Shown: positions 1 to 10,229, counted from the first letter of the stretch. The stretch is 64,000 nt of DNA from Vibrio ishigakensis (GCF_024347675.1 NZ_AP024882.1:248001-312000), one strand, 5' to 3'. Numbers and translations are program-made. Notes: generated by a model from the sequence alone, not told the origin.

Positions 1-15
1 TTCTAATTGCCTGCT

Positions 16-110
16 GTTCCCAACGCACCTAGGTTGGGAACATTCCCCACAATACCTAGCTTCCAGCCCAATCTTACTTACGGATTTACGATACTTTGTG
101 GCGTAAATCC
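16..110. repeat. two perfect 9-bp inverted repeats
   Basis: Two perfect palindromes lie close together: GTTCCCAAC (16-24) with GTTGGGAAC (33-41), and GGATTTACG (82-90) with CGTAAATCC (102-110). Neither is followed by a T-run, so they are not canonical terminators. The motif CCTAG or CCTAA recurs several times between 28 and 250. They could be the edge of a mobile element, cruciform sites or operators; nothing in the window decides. Confidence 0.5.
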
Positions 111-339
111 TAGATCGGTTTACCAAATAAAATCCTATATAAATTAAAGACTTGCTCTAATAACTCACTATTGGTTTAATTGCCTAAAACGAGTTAAATA
201 AATATAAAATCTGCCTAAAATCGCCAATAGCAACTAGACTTTTACCTAGATTAAATGCATAGTAGTACACGATGAACGACCACAGGAAACAGTGTAAAAT
301 TCATCATTAGCTTTTTCATGAGTTATATTTTTTATCTAC

Positions 340-503
340 GCCGATTTGGGTCTTGGATAAGGTAACCATCAGGCTTAACGAGCATGCAACTGACTCGCTT
401 AAGTCGAGCTTTGGACTCCCCCATAAGCTCAACAGCCTTCTTTCAAACCCAAACAGGCAAAGACTATTAGCGATTTTAGGGGGCCACTGGCCTCCCTTTT
501 TTT
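340..503 (+). ncRNA. possible small RNA ending in a strong intrinsic terminator
   Basis: No credible gene lies between 1 and 924, yet 478-503 is a clear intrinsic terminator on the + strand: a GC-rich stem (479-485 with 489-495, one G-U pair), a 3-nt loop and seven T residues. A terminator so far from any + strand gene suggests a short untranslated transcript. The weak promoter-like AT-rich segment near 320-345 is only a guess for its start. A 60-codon frame through it (353-535) has no ribosome binding site and runs through the terminator, so I do not call it coding. The 5' end is uncertain. Confidence 0.3.
478..503 (+). terminator. intrinsic terminator
   Basis: GC-rich stem-loop (479-485/489-495) followed directly by a run of seven T (497-503). 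The rest of the gap up to 924 is AT-rich. It holds one further inverted repeat (ACGAGAT near 600 with ATCTCGT near 634) and presumably the promoter of the downstream secreted-protein genes. Confidence 0.65.
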
Positions 504-924
504 ATAAATTGCTCAACCCTCACACAAAACTGTAGTTTCCGGTCACCAGTTTTAAGCGATCCTTAGTGTTTTCATCTCAATTGCTCAGTAAGCCCCCTAA
601 ACGAGATTTACTCTATATCAGTTTGATGTATCTCGTTTGAAAAGTGGCGGTTCAACACCATCACACAGAACTTATAGATACCTTATACGAATTTATTTTA
701 ATTCATAAGCCATTGATATAAATAAGTTTATTTGGATTATTATAAAATAATATATAAGAATAACCAAAAGACCTATTGACGGCAATTATTGTTCTGATAA
801 GATGCACACCACTTAAGCATACACAGTACGCATACAAGCAAAACGTACGTGGCATCGCAAATGATTTGGTCGAGCATAAAACAGATAATTTTATGTTTAA
901 GAGGTTTTTGAAAGGGGTATCTTG

Positions 925-1368
925 GTGAAGAAACTACTTCTATTAGCGATATTAATGTCGGGTCATGTAATGGCGCATTCACATGCTCCAACAGAATTTG
1001 GTGGCAATGCTACAGATGATGACTTTATCAATGAAGCTCTAACCATCAATGGTATCCAACAGGTTCCGATCACCATCACTAACCTAAACAAATACCCCCA
1101 ACAATACGATGTGGTTGTTGAAAAAGTAAATATCGACAAAAAAACAGGTGAAGTAGAGGTTCTATCAACCAAAGTAGCCGGCCAAACATCGATTGTTTAC
1201 CCAAATGATTTTCGTAAGTTACCAATTACCGTTCAACTGGATCAAGGCGATTGGAACAAGCCTGTAACTTACAAAGTTTGTTCGATTTCAGTAGCAAACG
1301 ATGGAGATATGTTCAGATCAAAGATTTGTACATTGGCGAAGTTGTACTGGAAGAAAGATACATTTTAA
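925..1368 (+). CDS. small exported protein of unknown function
   Basis: About 147 residues. A GTG start at 925 is preferred over the TTG at 922 because AAAGGGG (911-917) lies 7 nt upstream. The N-terminus is a typical Sec signal peptide (KK, hydrophobic core, cleavage after HVMA), so the product is periplasmic or secreted. The mature part is rich in beta-strand-like segments (QVPITITNL, YDVVVEKV, PVTYKVCSI) and has two cysteines near the C-terminus. It resembles an immunoglobulin-like sandwich, perhaps a pilus-type subunit or chaperone-like fold, but no family is recognised. It is the first gene of a run of secreted-protein genes and lies 10 nt before the next, which suggests an operon. Confidence 0.7.
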   Translation: MKKLLLLAILMSGHVMAHSHAPTEFGGNATDDDFINEALTINGIQQVPITITNLNKYPQQYDVVVEKVNIDKKTGEVEVLSTKVAGQTSIVYPNDFRKLPITVQLDQGDWNKPVTYKVCSISVANDGDMFRSKICTLAKLYWKKDTF

Positions 1369-1378
1369 GGTCATTTAA

Positions 1379-1750
1379 ATGAAAAAATTAACTCTTGCAG
1401 TAGCGATTGCTCTCTTCGCAACTCCAGCCTTGAGCGATACAATCCGTACCTCAGATGGTATTTCGTGCTCATTCGACTCTGACGACTCTCCGTACGAAGT
1501 TCGTACCTATGCTGAGTCTGGTGCGAACGAGTACGACCAAAACGGATCAAATGATTATTACAATGGCTATGATGGCAACGATAACCGTGTAGGCATTGAA
1601 TTCACCTGGAAATTCGGAGCTCCAAAACGCCTTGATTGCGACAAGTTATATGCATTGGAACTTCGCACTAAAGAAGCAAAAGTAAAAGAGCTTGAGAAGA
1701 AAGTGGAAATGCTTGAATCCGCAGCGTCGCTTTCAAACGTTCAATGGTAA
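1379..1750 (+). CDS. small exported protein with C-terminal coiled coil, unknown function
   Basis: 123 residues. A signal peptide ends near PALS (residue 19). The mature N-terminal half is acidic and rich in Asn, Asp and Tyr; it is followed by a GIEFTWKFG segment and a heptad-like C-terminal helix rich in Lys and Glu (about residues 93-115). Cysteines near residues 30 and 86 could pair in the periplasm. The start ATG at 1379 has AAGG upstream. The 3' end meets the next gene closely (TGGTAA spans 1745-1750), so translation may be coupled. I do not recognise the family; the coiled coil suggests oligomerisation. Confidence 0.65.
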   Translation: MKKLTLAVAIALFATPALSDTIRTSDGISCSFDSDDSPYEVRTYAESGANEYDQNGSNDYYNGYDGNDNRVGIEFTWKFGAPKRLDCDKLYALELRTKEAKVKELEKKVEMLESAASLSNVQW

Positions 1751-1755
1751 GCCAT

Positions 1756-2244
1756 ATGAAGAAGTTAGTTTTATCCATCTCAATTCTGGCTTCATTTGGG
1801 GCAAATGCTTCAATGGACTTTAGTTCTAATGGTGTCTCATTCAGCACAAAAATTGAAGACTCATGCGGTATTCAAGTTCATGACGCAACCGGTGACATTA
1901 TTTTTGAAAATGGCAGTCGTATTATTTACGACGACACTGCCAAGTTTGAAGTAATGGCAAATACGTCCTCTGAACGAGCAAATGTAAGATTTACTAATGT
2001 TGAAACGTCTCAAGCCATTGGCGATGACTATTTAATGTTGGTACGTGGAAACAATGGTGAACGAAAGCAGTTCAACCATACCTACGGCGGTGTCACTCTA
2101 GGCAACGGAGAGTACGAAGCCGTAGTAAAAGTAAACAAGTCGATTACGGATATGCCATCTGGTACGCACTACGTATCGGGCACTCTTGAAATCGAATGTG
2201 GCGATGTATCGATTGGTCAATTCCAATCATCTCGAATCAAATAA
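1756..2244 (+). CDS. exported two-cysteine beta-domain protein (cluster paralogue)
   Basis: About 162 residues from the ATG at 1756; an in-frame ATG at 1744 would add MVSH before the signal peptide. The signal peptide ends after GANA. The mature protein shows the pattern shared by several neighbours: an early segment like SFSTKIEDSCGIQV, many predicted beta strands, and a C-terminal strand G-T-H-Y-V-S-G-T-L-E-I-E-C. The two cysteines probably form a disulfide. The architecture recalls small fimbrial subunits (CS1-like or spore-coat-U-like), but no usher or chaperone gene is adjacent. Function unknown; a surface or periplasmic structural role is an inference. Confidence 0.65.
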   Translation: MKKLVLSISILASFGANASMDFSSNGVSFSTKIEDSCGIQVHDATGDIIFENGSRIIYDDTAKFEVMANTSSERANVRFTNVETSQAIGDDYLMLVRGNNGERKQFNHTYGGVTLGNGEYEAVVKVNKSITDMPSGTHYVSGTLEIECGDVSIGQFQSSRIK

Positions 2245-2314
2245 CTTTTATTTAAATTAAATGCGTACTTAGTATTTTATGTGCGCTACATATCCCTAGA
2301 TAGGAAGGTACAAA

Positions 2315-3229
2315 ATGAAGAAGACTCTTCTAGCTTTGGCAATGGCTACTAACGCACTTACTTTTGGCGCTTCTGCATCAGAGCTCGTCCTTAAACCAGT
2401 TCTGAGTCCAGCAGACAAAGCAGCATATGAACAACTTGAGGAACTTTCTGGCAACACAGAATTAGTTCAAAACTTTCACGACATTATGGAAGGTCAAAAC
2501 GAATTCAAGCAAGGCGAAAACGAAAGCGATGACGATTACGCAAATCGAAAAACCGATGCTATGTCTGATCTTATCAAGGGTGTACAAGAGAACGTTTCAG
2601 AAATGAACAATCGTGATAAAGCAGCTGCATTTGTTGCACTAAACAACATCTCTGTATTCAACGATAACCCACTGACACCAAAAGAAGAAGGATACGACTC
2701 AGTCCTTGACCAACTGATCAATTCGTTTCTTCTTGGTGGTGATGTAGCAAAGCAACGTTTTAATGAATGGAATAGCAAAACTGGTAAGGAAAAGAAAGAG
2801 TTCATTTCTCAGAAAGCTGGACGTGGCGTCCCAGTCCCTGAAGATGGTATTCCTGCTCCAATTAAAGGCGACACTCTGTTGTTCCAAGAAGACGTCCCTG
2901 TAGTATGTGGTGCAGAAATAACACAGAAGAACACTGGTTCTATTCACTTCCTTGGTGAGATTGACGTTAGTTCAGAAAGATCTGCACAAGTTATAACATA
3001 CAGCAATGCGCCTACAGCAATGGTTGGCCTAATTGTTAACACTGAAAATACCACTCTGGACGAGAACAAAATCACTTACTCTGTTGATGGTAAAATAGTT
3101 AAACCTGCTATGGAAACTAAAGTAGGTGCTGATATCTACGATATTGGTGCCAACTACAACGGTACCTACGCAGAAGTTCCAGCAGGTATTGCGTCAATTT
3201 CTGCAACTATCGAATTCAACTGTCAGTAA
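2315..3229 (+). CDS. exported two-domain protein: helical N-terminus plus two-cysteine beta domain
   Basis: 304 residues, with a signal peptide ending near GASA. Residues about 30-170 are acidic and predicted helical, with few cysteines. From about residue 190 there is a domain like the neighbouring paralogues: V-V-C-G-A-E-I near the start of the domain and a final strand S-A-T-I-E-F-N-C-Q at the very C-terminus. It looks like the small subunit fused to an extra N-terminal domain, as a tip or anchoring subunit might be; that is inference. The start ATG at 2315 has AGGAAGG upstream. A stem-loop follows the gene at 3247-3268. Confidence 0.65.
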   Translation: MKKTLLALAMATNALTFGASASELVLKPVLSPADKAAYEQLEELSGNTELVQNFHDIMEGQNEFKQGENESDDDYANRKTDAMSDLIKGVQENVSEMNNRDKAAAFVALNNISVFNDNPLTPKEEGYDSVLDQLINSFLLGGDVAKQRFNEWNSKTGKEKKEFISQKAGRGVPVPEDGIPAPIKGDTLLFQEDVPVVCGAEITQKNTGSIHFLGEIDVSSERSAQVITYSNAPTAMVGLIVNTENTTLDENKITYSVDGKIVKPAMETKVGADIYDIGANYNGTYAEVPAGIASISATIEFNCQ

Positions 3230-3246
3230 TCATTAAAATACTTTTC

Positions 3247-3270
3247 AGAGGCTATTTCATTAGCCTCTTT
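3247..3270 (+). terminator. stem-loop after the two-domain gene
   Basis: AGAGGCTA (3247-3254) pairs with TAGCCTCT (3261-3268), followed by only a short T stretch. Likely a weak or partial terminator separating the first four genes from the next two. Confidence 0.45.
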
Positions 3271-3303
3271 GCAACCTCCTGTTTTTCCACAAAGGCATTA
3301 CCC

Positions 3304-3756
3304 ATGAAAAAATCTCTAGCTGTAGTTGCTCTGATGGCATCTTCTTTGACACATGCTGAAAACGTTTCATTTTCAACAACAATTGACGACACTATTGGTT
3401 GTGGTGTTACTTTTCATAGCACGAATGGTGGTATCCGCCTTTATGATAGCCAGGATTGGGAATCAGTTTACGGTGATATTACTACAGGTCTAAATGACAC
3501 CAACGTTCGTCTATATATCCACTCAACTGACACTGATTCAGCGACGATCGATCTTACTAAGGGACACTTTAGCGTTGGGGCTGGTGAAACATGGAAAGAG
3601 ATTTCAATGACAACTTCACACGAAGTGGGCAACATGAAAAATGGTGATAGCTTTAGTATCGAGGCAACCCTTAATCAATCTCGTGCAGATTTGGGTGTAG
3701 GTACACACGAGATCACATCTACCGTTGAACTCCTTTGTGATACTTCTGGTAAATAA
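3304..3756 (+). CDS. exported two-cysteine beta-domain protein (cluster paralogue)
   Basis: 150 residues with a short signal peptide ending at THA. The mature protein starts ENVSFSTTIDD and continues with a G-C-G-V-T-F motif. It ends in G-T-H-E-I-T-S-T-V-E-L-L-C, the same first and last cysteine pattern as the genes at 1756, 2315 and 3767. Similarity to the next gene is obvious over the whole length (ENV-FS-T--DD, CGV-F, R-DLG-GTH-I-STVE), so the two are tandem duplicates. No catalytic motif is visible. A secreted structural or binding role is the most reasonable guess. Confidence 0.7.
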   Translation: MKKSLAVVALMASSLTHAENVSFSTTIDDTIGCGVTFHSTNGGIRLYDSQDWESVYGDITTGLNDTNVRLYIHSTDTDSATIDLTKGHFSVGAGETWKEISMTTSHEVGNMKNGDSFSIEATLNQSRADLGVGTHEITSTVELLCDTSGK

Positions 3757-3766
3757 GGCTCTGAGA

Positions 3767-4222
3767 ATGAAAAAGATTCTGAGTAGCTTAGCACTTACGT
3801 TAGCCTGTGCTTCGATTCAAGCATCTGAAAACGTGACATTTTCAGTAACATTGGAAGACGATGACCAACCATGTGGTGTTGAGTTCGGTGGTAACAATGC
3901 ACGGATTCACCTAACTGACCAGTATGGCTCTTCGTTCTACGGTAGAGTTGTAACAGGGATTTCAGGCGGTCAAGTTGACTTCACAATAGCTAAAGCAACC
4001 AACTATCAAGGCAACATAGATCCCGCAGTCGCTTACTATGAGTCTTACGCACATGGTAGTTTCATTAGAGAACCAATTGACCAAAACTTTAAGGTTTTGG
4101 GCCTGGAAAATGAAGAAGAGTTTAGACTGTCGGTTTACGCAGGTATGTCGCGCGCTGAATTAGGTTCCGGCACACATTCTATCGAGACTACCGTCGAGTT
4201 TACTTGTAATACCACGCCTTAG
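3767..4222 (+). CDS. exported two-cysteine beta-domain protein (tandem paralogue)
   Basis: 151 residues from ATG 3767, chosen because it begins the signal peptide (MKKILSSLAL, cleavage after IQA) and has an AAGG/GAG stretch upstream. An upstream in-frame start at 3725 would overlap the previous gene. The mature sequence ENVTFSVTLEDD, then P-C-G-V-E-F, then G-T-H-S-I-E-T-T-V-E-F-T-C near the end repeats the family pattern. The gene lies 10 nt after its paralogue and is followed by an intrinsic terminator at 4259-4283, which closes the + strand unit. Confidence 0.7.
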   Translation: MKKILSSLALTLACASIQASENVTFSVTLEDDDQPCGVEFGGNNARIHLTDQYGSSFYGRVVTGISGGQVDFTIAKATNYQGNIDPAVAYYESYAHGSFIREPIDQNFKVLGLENEEEFRLSVYAGMSRAELGSGTHSIETTVEFTCNTTP

Positions 4223-4258
4223 CGAAGGCATAGCAAAACTAATCGAAATGAAACATAG

Positions 4259-4283
4259 GCCATCTCTCAGTAGATGGCTTTTT
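4259..4283 (+). terminator. intrinsic terminator of the secreted-protein operon
   Basis: GCCATCT (4259-4265) pairs with AGATGGC (4272-4278), followed by TTTTT. It lies about 35 nt after the last + strand paralogue. Confidence 0.7.
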
Positions 4284-4351
4284 ACTCAGGCCAAAAGAGT
4301 CTTCAGCAAATTAGCTTACGACTGATTTACCTGTATACCGCGGACTAATCT

Positions 4352-4756
4352 CTAATCACATGTCACATCAAAATAGATTTCGGCTATACCGTTGCCACCC
4401 GTTTGCTTTGATTGAATGAGGACTTCATTCTCCTTGTCTTCTTTCAGATCTAAATCAACACCCGCAGTCAACATTTCATCGAAACTTTTGTCTGGGCCTA
4501 AGTTAAAAGAAAACGTTAAATCACTATTTTCCAACTTAGTAGCAGACTGAATATCCATATGCTCAATGACAATTGAAGGCTTACTCCCCTCAATAAAAAA
4601 TCTTACTGGATTCATCCCTTCACCAATTGAGCTTATATTGCCATCCTCTACATCAGTAATGATGCAACTTCCCTTTTTAACCTCAAAGTTTGGTGATACC
4701 AATATATCCGCAAACGTTGGCATCGAAATAAACATCATCAGCAAGGCCGTTCTCAT
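4352..4756 (-). CDS. exported two-cysteine protein, divergent relative of the upstream cluster
   Basis: About 134 residues. The ATG at 4756 is preferred because GAGG lies 5 nt upstream; a TTG at 4771 and an ATG at 4759 are alternatives. The signal peptide ends after MPTFA. The mature protein has K-G-S-C-I-I-T near the N-terminus and ends I-A-E-I-Y-F-D-V-T-C-D, matching the first/last cysteine spacing of the + strand paralogues. It faces them, with the gene ends about 130 nt apart. Function unknown. Confidence 0.6.
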   Translation of the reverse strand: MRTALLMMFISMPTFADILVSPNFEVKKGSCIITDVEDGNISSIGEGMNPVRFFIEGSKPSIVIEHMDIQSATKLENSDLTFSFNLGPDKSFDEMLTAGVDLDLKEDKENEVLIQSKQTGGNGIAEIYFDVTCD

Positions 4757-4963
4757 CATTACCTCATTCAAAGCTAGCTAAGTACTTAGAGTTACTATCC
4801 TACAGTACAGTTTCAAACTCAACAAAACTGAGCGGTGAGTAAGTAATAATCTTCGCAAGATTTGGGTTTGAACTTGTTCAATAAATATAAAAATTTGCCA
4901 AATTTTGAAAGCGAGTTTCGACAGAATAATTTTCCGAGTGGTTTTAAAGAAAGATCAACAGAC

Positions 4964-4997
4964 AAAAAAAGCCCTACAGAGAGGGTGAGTCACGTAG
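4964..4997 (-). terminator. intrinsic terminator downstream of the atp operon
   Basis: On the - strand GCCCTAC pairs with GTAGGGC and is followed by seven T (complement of 4964-4970). It lies about 330 nt beyond the atpC stop and probably ends the atp mRNA after the ERIC-like element and several hairpins. A second short hairpin (5010-5016 with 5021-5028, 4-nt loop) sits just before it. Confidence 0.7.
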
Positions 4998-5057
4998 GGC
5001 AAAAGGATTCAGAACGAAAACGGTTCTGAGTTTCTCTGCTAAAAGAAATGGTTTAGA

Positions 5058-5188
5058 GCCTGAAAAGTCTTACGCTTGTCTGCTTTTCAAGTGGCTACCC
5101 AAACTTGGATAGCGAATCAATTCTGAGAGTAAATATGGTTTTGAATCCGAGGATCTGGACATACGGTTTTCCAAACCATGTTCACTCT
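5058..5188 (-). repeat. inverted repeats in the atp 3' region
   Basis: A 16-bp inverted repeat with two mismatches joins 5126-5141 to 5173-5188, with a smaller palindromic core between the arms. A second hairpin pairs TGAAAAG (5061-5067) with CTTTTCA (5083-5089). Read on the - strand these form a series of stem-loops between the ERIC-like element and the terminator. They may stabilise or process the atp transcript, or may be remnants of further palindromic repeats. Confidence 0.5.
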
Positions 5189-5195
5189 AATTTTA

Positions 5196-5311
5196 CTCTT
5201 CTTAATTGAAGCTACAGCGTCGTTAACTGCTCTCTTTCGCCCCATCACATAGTTTGTCTATGCTCAGGGGTCTCAATCGTTTGTTGTCTAGCTGTAGCTC
5301 CAATTACTTTG
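5196..5311 (-). repeat. ERIC-like palindromic element
   Basis: About 115 bp. The outer arms (5196-5211 and 5296-5311 on +) pair over about 16 bp with one wobble. The core on the - strand contains GACCCCTGAGCATAG, a short loop, and CTATGTGATGGGGC. This matches the layout of enterobacterial repetitive intergenic consensus elements, which have CCCC-GAGC and GTGA-GGGG core boxes and are known from Vibrio as well as enterobacteria. It starts 20 nt after the atpC stop, so it is transcribed as part of the atp mRNA 3' region. Identification is by motif memory, not by search. Confidence 0.65.
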
Positions 5312-5329
5312 AGTATTTTTAAGCTCTCA

Positions 5330-5776
5330 CTAGTGTCGTCGCGTAGATGAAGCGGTAAGCTCCACAGCTCGCAGTTGAGCAATCGCTTTGGCCAACTCTA
5401 GTTGTGCTTGAGCAAAGTTAGCGTCCCCTGCTCCTTTATTGATGTTTTCAAGCGCAGCACGCTTCGCTTCTTCGGCACGAGCTTTGTCGATATCTGTGCC
5501 GTGAAGCGCGGTATCAGCAAGAACCGTTACTGAGTCAGGTTGAACCTCCACCAGACCGCCTGATACATACAGCACTTGCTCGTCTGCTTTCAGATCGGTC
5601 ACAAACACAGTTACACCCGGTTTGATCTTACTTAGTAGAGGTGAGTGACCTGGGCGGATGCCCAGCTCACCATCTGCGCCTGAAACCGCTAGAGCGTGTG
5701 CTGGCCCTGAAAACAGCGTACCTTCCGCACTTACGATGTTAAGTTGAAATGTATTCTCTGTAACTCCGATAGCCAT
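5330..5776 (-). CDS. atpC: F1Fo ATP synthase epsilon subunit
   Basis: 148 residues. The epsilon subunit of the F1 central stalk couples rotation and inhibits ATP hydrolysis. The N-terminal beta-sandwich is clear (FQLNIVSAEGTLFSG, GELGIRPGHSPLLS) and is followed by the two-helix C-terminal hairpin rich in Ala, Glu and Lys. It is the last gene of the nine-gene operon, 14 nt after atpD. Downstream there is no glmU, the frequent neighbour of the housekeeping operon, but an ERIC-like palindrome and hairpins. Confidence 0.95.
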   Translation of the reverse strand: MAIGVTENTFQLNIVSAEGTLFSGPAHALAVSGADGELGIRPGHSPLLSKIKPGVTVFVTDLKADEQVLYVSGGLVEVQPDSVTVLADTALHGTDIDKARAEEAKRAALENINKGAGDANFAQAQLELAKAIAQLRAVELTASSTRRH

Positions 5777-5790
5777 AATGCACCCTACCC

Positions 5791-7206
<1,416 letters not shown>

Positions 7207-8067
7207 TTAAACCGCTTGAGCGCCTGAAACGATTTCGCTCAGCTCTTGGGTAATGGCAGCCTGACGCGCTTTGTTGTACACCAACTGAAGGTTGTCGATC
7301 AGTTGGCCGGCGTTGTCGGTGGCCGCTTTCATGGCTACCATTCGGGCTGCTTGCTCACACGCGATGCTTTCTACAATGCCTTGATACACTTGAGATTCGA
7401 TGTATCTGTGTAGCAGGTCTGAAAGGATGTCACGTGGTGCTTGCTCATAGATGTAGTCCCAACGCTTTTCTTCTTTCGGCGTGTCTACATCTGAAGGATG
7501 TGGCAGCAGTTGTGCTGTCGTTGGCTCTTGCACCATGGTGTTCACAAACTTGTTGTAAACCAAAAACAAACTGTCAATCTTGCCTTCATCGTAGTGACTA
7601 AGCATTGCGTTAACCGTACCCAGAATCTCTTCCAGTTTTGGTGCGTCACCTAAACCTGAGGTCTGTGCAACAACGTTACCCATGCGTTGGAAGAAGTTGA
7701 TAGCTTTAGAACCGATAAGGGTTGTATCTACTTCCACGCCTTTTGCTTGCCACTCAGACATCTCTTCCAGCACTTTCTTGAACAGGTTGTTGTTCAAGCC
7801 GCCACACAGACCACGGTCTGAGGAGATAATGATGTAAGCAACACGCTTAGGTTCGCGTTGTTGAAGGTACGGGTGTTGGTACTCCAATGTACCCGAAGCG
7901 ACATGAGCGATAACTTGGCGCATGCTCTCGGCGTATGGGCGTGTAAGCTCCATACGATCCTGAACCTTACGCATCTTACTTGCCGCAACCATTTCCATAG
8001 CACTGGTGATCTTTTGTGTGTTAGACACACTGCCGATCTTGGTGCGAATCTCTTTTGTATTAGCCAT
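7207..8067 (-). CDS. atpG: F1Fo ATP synthase gamma subunit
   Basis: 286 residues. The gamma subunit forms the rotating coiled-coil shaft inside the alpha3beta3 hexamer. The conserved N-terminal helix ([27 protein letters not shown]), the [12 protein letters not shown] motif and the C-terminal helix ([28 protein letters not shown]) are all present. It lies between atpA and atpD, with 30 nt to atpD and 47 nt after atpA. Confidence 0.96.
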   Translation of the reverse strand: MANTKEIRTKIGSVSNTQKITSAMEMVAASKMRKVQDRMELTRPYAESMRQVIAHVASGTLEYQHPYLQQREPKRVAYIIISSDRGLCGGLNNNLFKKVLEEMSEWQAKGVEVDTTLIGSKAINFFQRMGNVVAQTSGLGDAPKLEEILGTVNAMLSHYDEGKIDSLFLVYNKFVNTMVQEPTTAQLLPHPSDVDTPKEEKRWDYIYEQAPRDILSDLLHRYIESQVYQGIVESIACEQAARMVAMKAATDNAGQLIDNLQLVYNKARQAAITQELSEIVSGAQAV

Positions 8068-8114
8068 TATCTGCTCCTATTTGTTTTGGATTTCCAGTCA
8101 ACAAACCGGAGCGA

Positions 8115-9656
8115 TTACCAAGGCTTAAGCGCTACGAAACTATCCAGAATCTCTGTAAGAGCAGATTCGATGTCGTCGTTGTAGTCACCCGTTGCGTTGA
8201 TCTTGTCGAACAACTCTGGGTTTTGAGCTTTAGCGTAAGAAAGCAGTTCTTCTTCAAAGCGAGCAATCTTGTTTAGCTCAACGTCGGTTAGGTAACCTTT
8301 TTCAGCTGCGAAGATAACCGTTGCTTGTTCCGCTACAGACATAGGAGCGTATTGCTTCTGCTTCATTAGCTCTGTAACGCGCTCACCGTGGTCAAGCTGC
8401 TTACGAGTTGCTTCATCAAGGTCAGAAGAGAACTGAGCAAACGCTGCAAGTTCACGATACTGAGCCAGTGCGGTACGGATACCACCAGATAGCTTCTTGA
8501 TGATCTTGCTCTGAGCTGCACCACCTACACGAGAAACCGAGATGCCTGGGTCAACCGCTGGACGTAGGCCTGAGTTAAATAGCTGAGTCTGAAGGAAGAT
8601 CTGACCGTCAGTGATAGAGATAACGTTGGTCGGTACGAACGCTGATACGTCACCTGCTTGGGTCTCGATGATAGGCAGAGCGGTTAGAGAACCTGTCTTA
8701 CCTTTTACTTCACCGTTAGTGAACTTCTCTACATACTCTTCGTTTACTCGAGCTGCGCGCTCTAGAAGGCGTGAGTGAAGATAGAAAACGTCACCTGGGA
8801 ACGCTTCACGGCCTGGTGGGCGTTTTAGTAGAAGCGAGATTTGACGATAAGCTACCGCTTGTTTTGATAGGTCATCGTAGATGATTAGTGCATCTTCACC
8901 ACGGTCACGGAAGTATTCGCCCATGGTACAACCTGCGTATGGCGCTAGGTATTGAAGTGCTGCTGATTCTGATGCTGACGCTACCACAACGATAGTGTTT
9001 TCAAGAGCGCCGTGCTCTTCAAGCTTACGTACTACGTTAGCGATAGTTGAAGCTTTCTGACCGATTGCCACATAGATACATTTAACGCCAGAATCTTTTT
9101 GGTTGATGATGGCATCGATTGCCATTGCTGTTTTACCAGTCTGACGGTCACCGATGATTAGCTCACGCTGACCACGGCCGATTGGCACCATGGTATCAAC
9201 CGCTTTATAACCAGTCTGGATTGGCTGATCTACCGACTTACGTTCGATTACACCAGGGGCGATAATTTCGATTGGGTTTAGCTGCTCAGACTTAACTGCG
9301 CCTTTACCGTCGATTGGCTCACCAAGGGTGTTTACTACGCGGCCAAGAAGACCTTCACCTACTGGAACCTCAAGGATACGGCCAGTGCCTTTCACCTTCA
9401 TACCTTCAGAAAGGTCGGTGTAAGGACCCATAACAACCGCACCTACAGAGTATTGCTCAAGGTTAAGAGCGAGTGCGTAGCGGCCGCCTGGCAGTTCAAT
9501 CATCTCACCTTGCATTACATCAGCTAGGCCGTTGATTGTGATGATACCGTCACGTACTGAAACGATGGTACCTTCATTGCGAGCCTCAGTGCTCACATTA
9601 AATCGCGCGATTCTCTCTTTGATTAGATCGCTGATTTCATTGGAATTTAGTTGCAT
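8115..9656 (-). CDS. atpA: F1Fo ATP synthase alpha subunit
   Basis: 513 residues, full length. This is the regulatory nucleotide-binding F1 subunit. The Walker A motif GDRQTGKT is at 169-176, and the signature [14 protein letters not shown] is intact. The N-terminal helix ([16 protein letters not shown]) that binds delta is present. It lies 9 nt after atpH in the operon. Confidence 0.97.
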   Translation of the reverse strand: MQLNSNEISDLIKERIARFNVSTEARNEGTIVSVRDGIITINGLADVMQGEMIELPGGRYALALNLEQYSVGAVVMGPYTDLSEGMKVKGTGRILEVPVGEGLLGRVVNTLGEPIDGKGAVKSEQLNPIEIIAPGVIERKSVDQPIQTGYKAVDTMVPIGRGQRELIIGDRQTGKTAMAIDAIINQKDSGVKCIYVAIGQKASTIANVVRKLEEHGALENTIVVVASASESAALQYLAPYAGCTMGEYFRDRGEDALIIYDDLSKQAVAYRQISLLLKRPPGREAFPGDVFYLHSRLLERAARVNEEYVEKFTNGEVKGKTGSLTALPIIETQAGDVSAFVPTNVISITDGQIFLQTQLFNSGLRPAVDPGISVSRVGGAAQSKIIKKLSGGIRTALAQYRELAAFAQFSSDLDEATRKQLDHGERVTELMKQKQYAPMSVAEQATVIFAAEKGYLTDVELNKIARFEEELLSYAKAQNPELFDKINATGDYNDDIESALTEILDSFVALKPW

Positions 9657-9665
9657 ATTCGTTAC

Positions 9666-10217
9666 CTATCTCGCGCGAAGTTGACTAGCTAGTCGTTCGA
9701 TGGAAGTGTTCAACGAGCCATCGATAATGGTCTCACCCGCTTTGATGACGATGCCGCCTACCAGTGTGGTGTCGAGCTCTTGCTCTAGTTCAACCTTGCG
9801 CTCTAATTTCTTCTCTAGTGCAGCGGTCAATGACGTTACCTGCTGCTCTGAAAGTGGCTCTGATGCTGTGACGGTGACAGGAACTACGCGTTCGTATTCG
9901 TCCTTTAGCTCGCAGAACAGTTGATATACATCGCCGAAGAGTGACAAACGGCCATTCTCAGACATCACCTTAATCAGGTTTTGTACTGGCTCATCGATCA
10001 TGCCTTGGCAGATTTCGATGATGGCGTCAGCGATTTGTTCCGCTTGCTGGGAGCCTGCTCCCTCTGCAGAAGAGATGGCATATGCGATGCTCTCTTCTTC
10101 TGTCACGGTCACAAGAATTTCCAACATCGATTGCCATTCTTGTAACTTGTTCTCACTTAAAGCAAAGTCGAACGATGCTTTAGCGTATGGATGAGCAATA
10201 CTTGCGTACTCAGACAT
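9666..10217 (-). CDS. atpH: F1Fo ATP synthase delta subunit
   Basis: 183 residues. Delta links the peripheral b2 stalk to the top of F1. The N-terminal helical domain ([13 protein letters not shown]) and the C-terminal signature [18 protein letters not shown] are typical. It lies 12 nt after atpF and 9 nt before atpA. Confidence 0.94.
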   Translation of the reverse strand: MSEYASIAHPYAKASFDFALSENKLQEWQSMLEILVTVTEEESIAYAISSAEGAGSQQAEQIADAIIEICQGMIDEPVQNLIKVMSENGRLSLFGDVYQLFCELKDEYERVVPVTVTASEPLSEQQVTSLTAALEKKLERKVELEQELDTTLVGGIVIKAGETIIDGSLNTSIERLASQLRAR

Positions 10218-10229
10218 ATTGCCCCCCTA

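Noticed and set aside
16..110. Integron attC or VCR site
   Set aside because: The arms do not carry RYYYAAC/GTTRRRY cores in the proper order, and no cassette array or integrase is seen.
353..535. 60-codon frame near the left end
   Set aside because: It starts without a binding site and reads through a strong intrinsic terminator; a non-coding transcript is the better explanation.
7794..8184. Long frames opposite or overlapping the atp genes
   Set aside because: They are shadows of atpG and atpA, which have full family conservation in their own frame.
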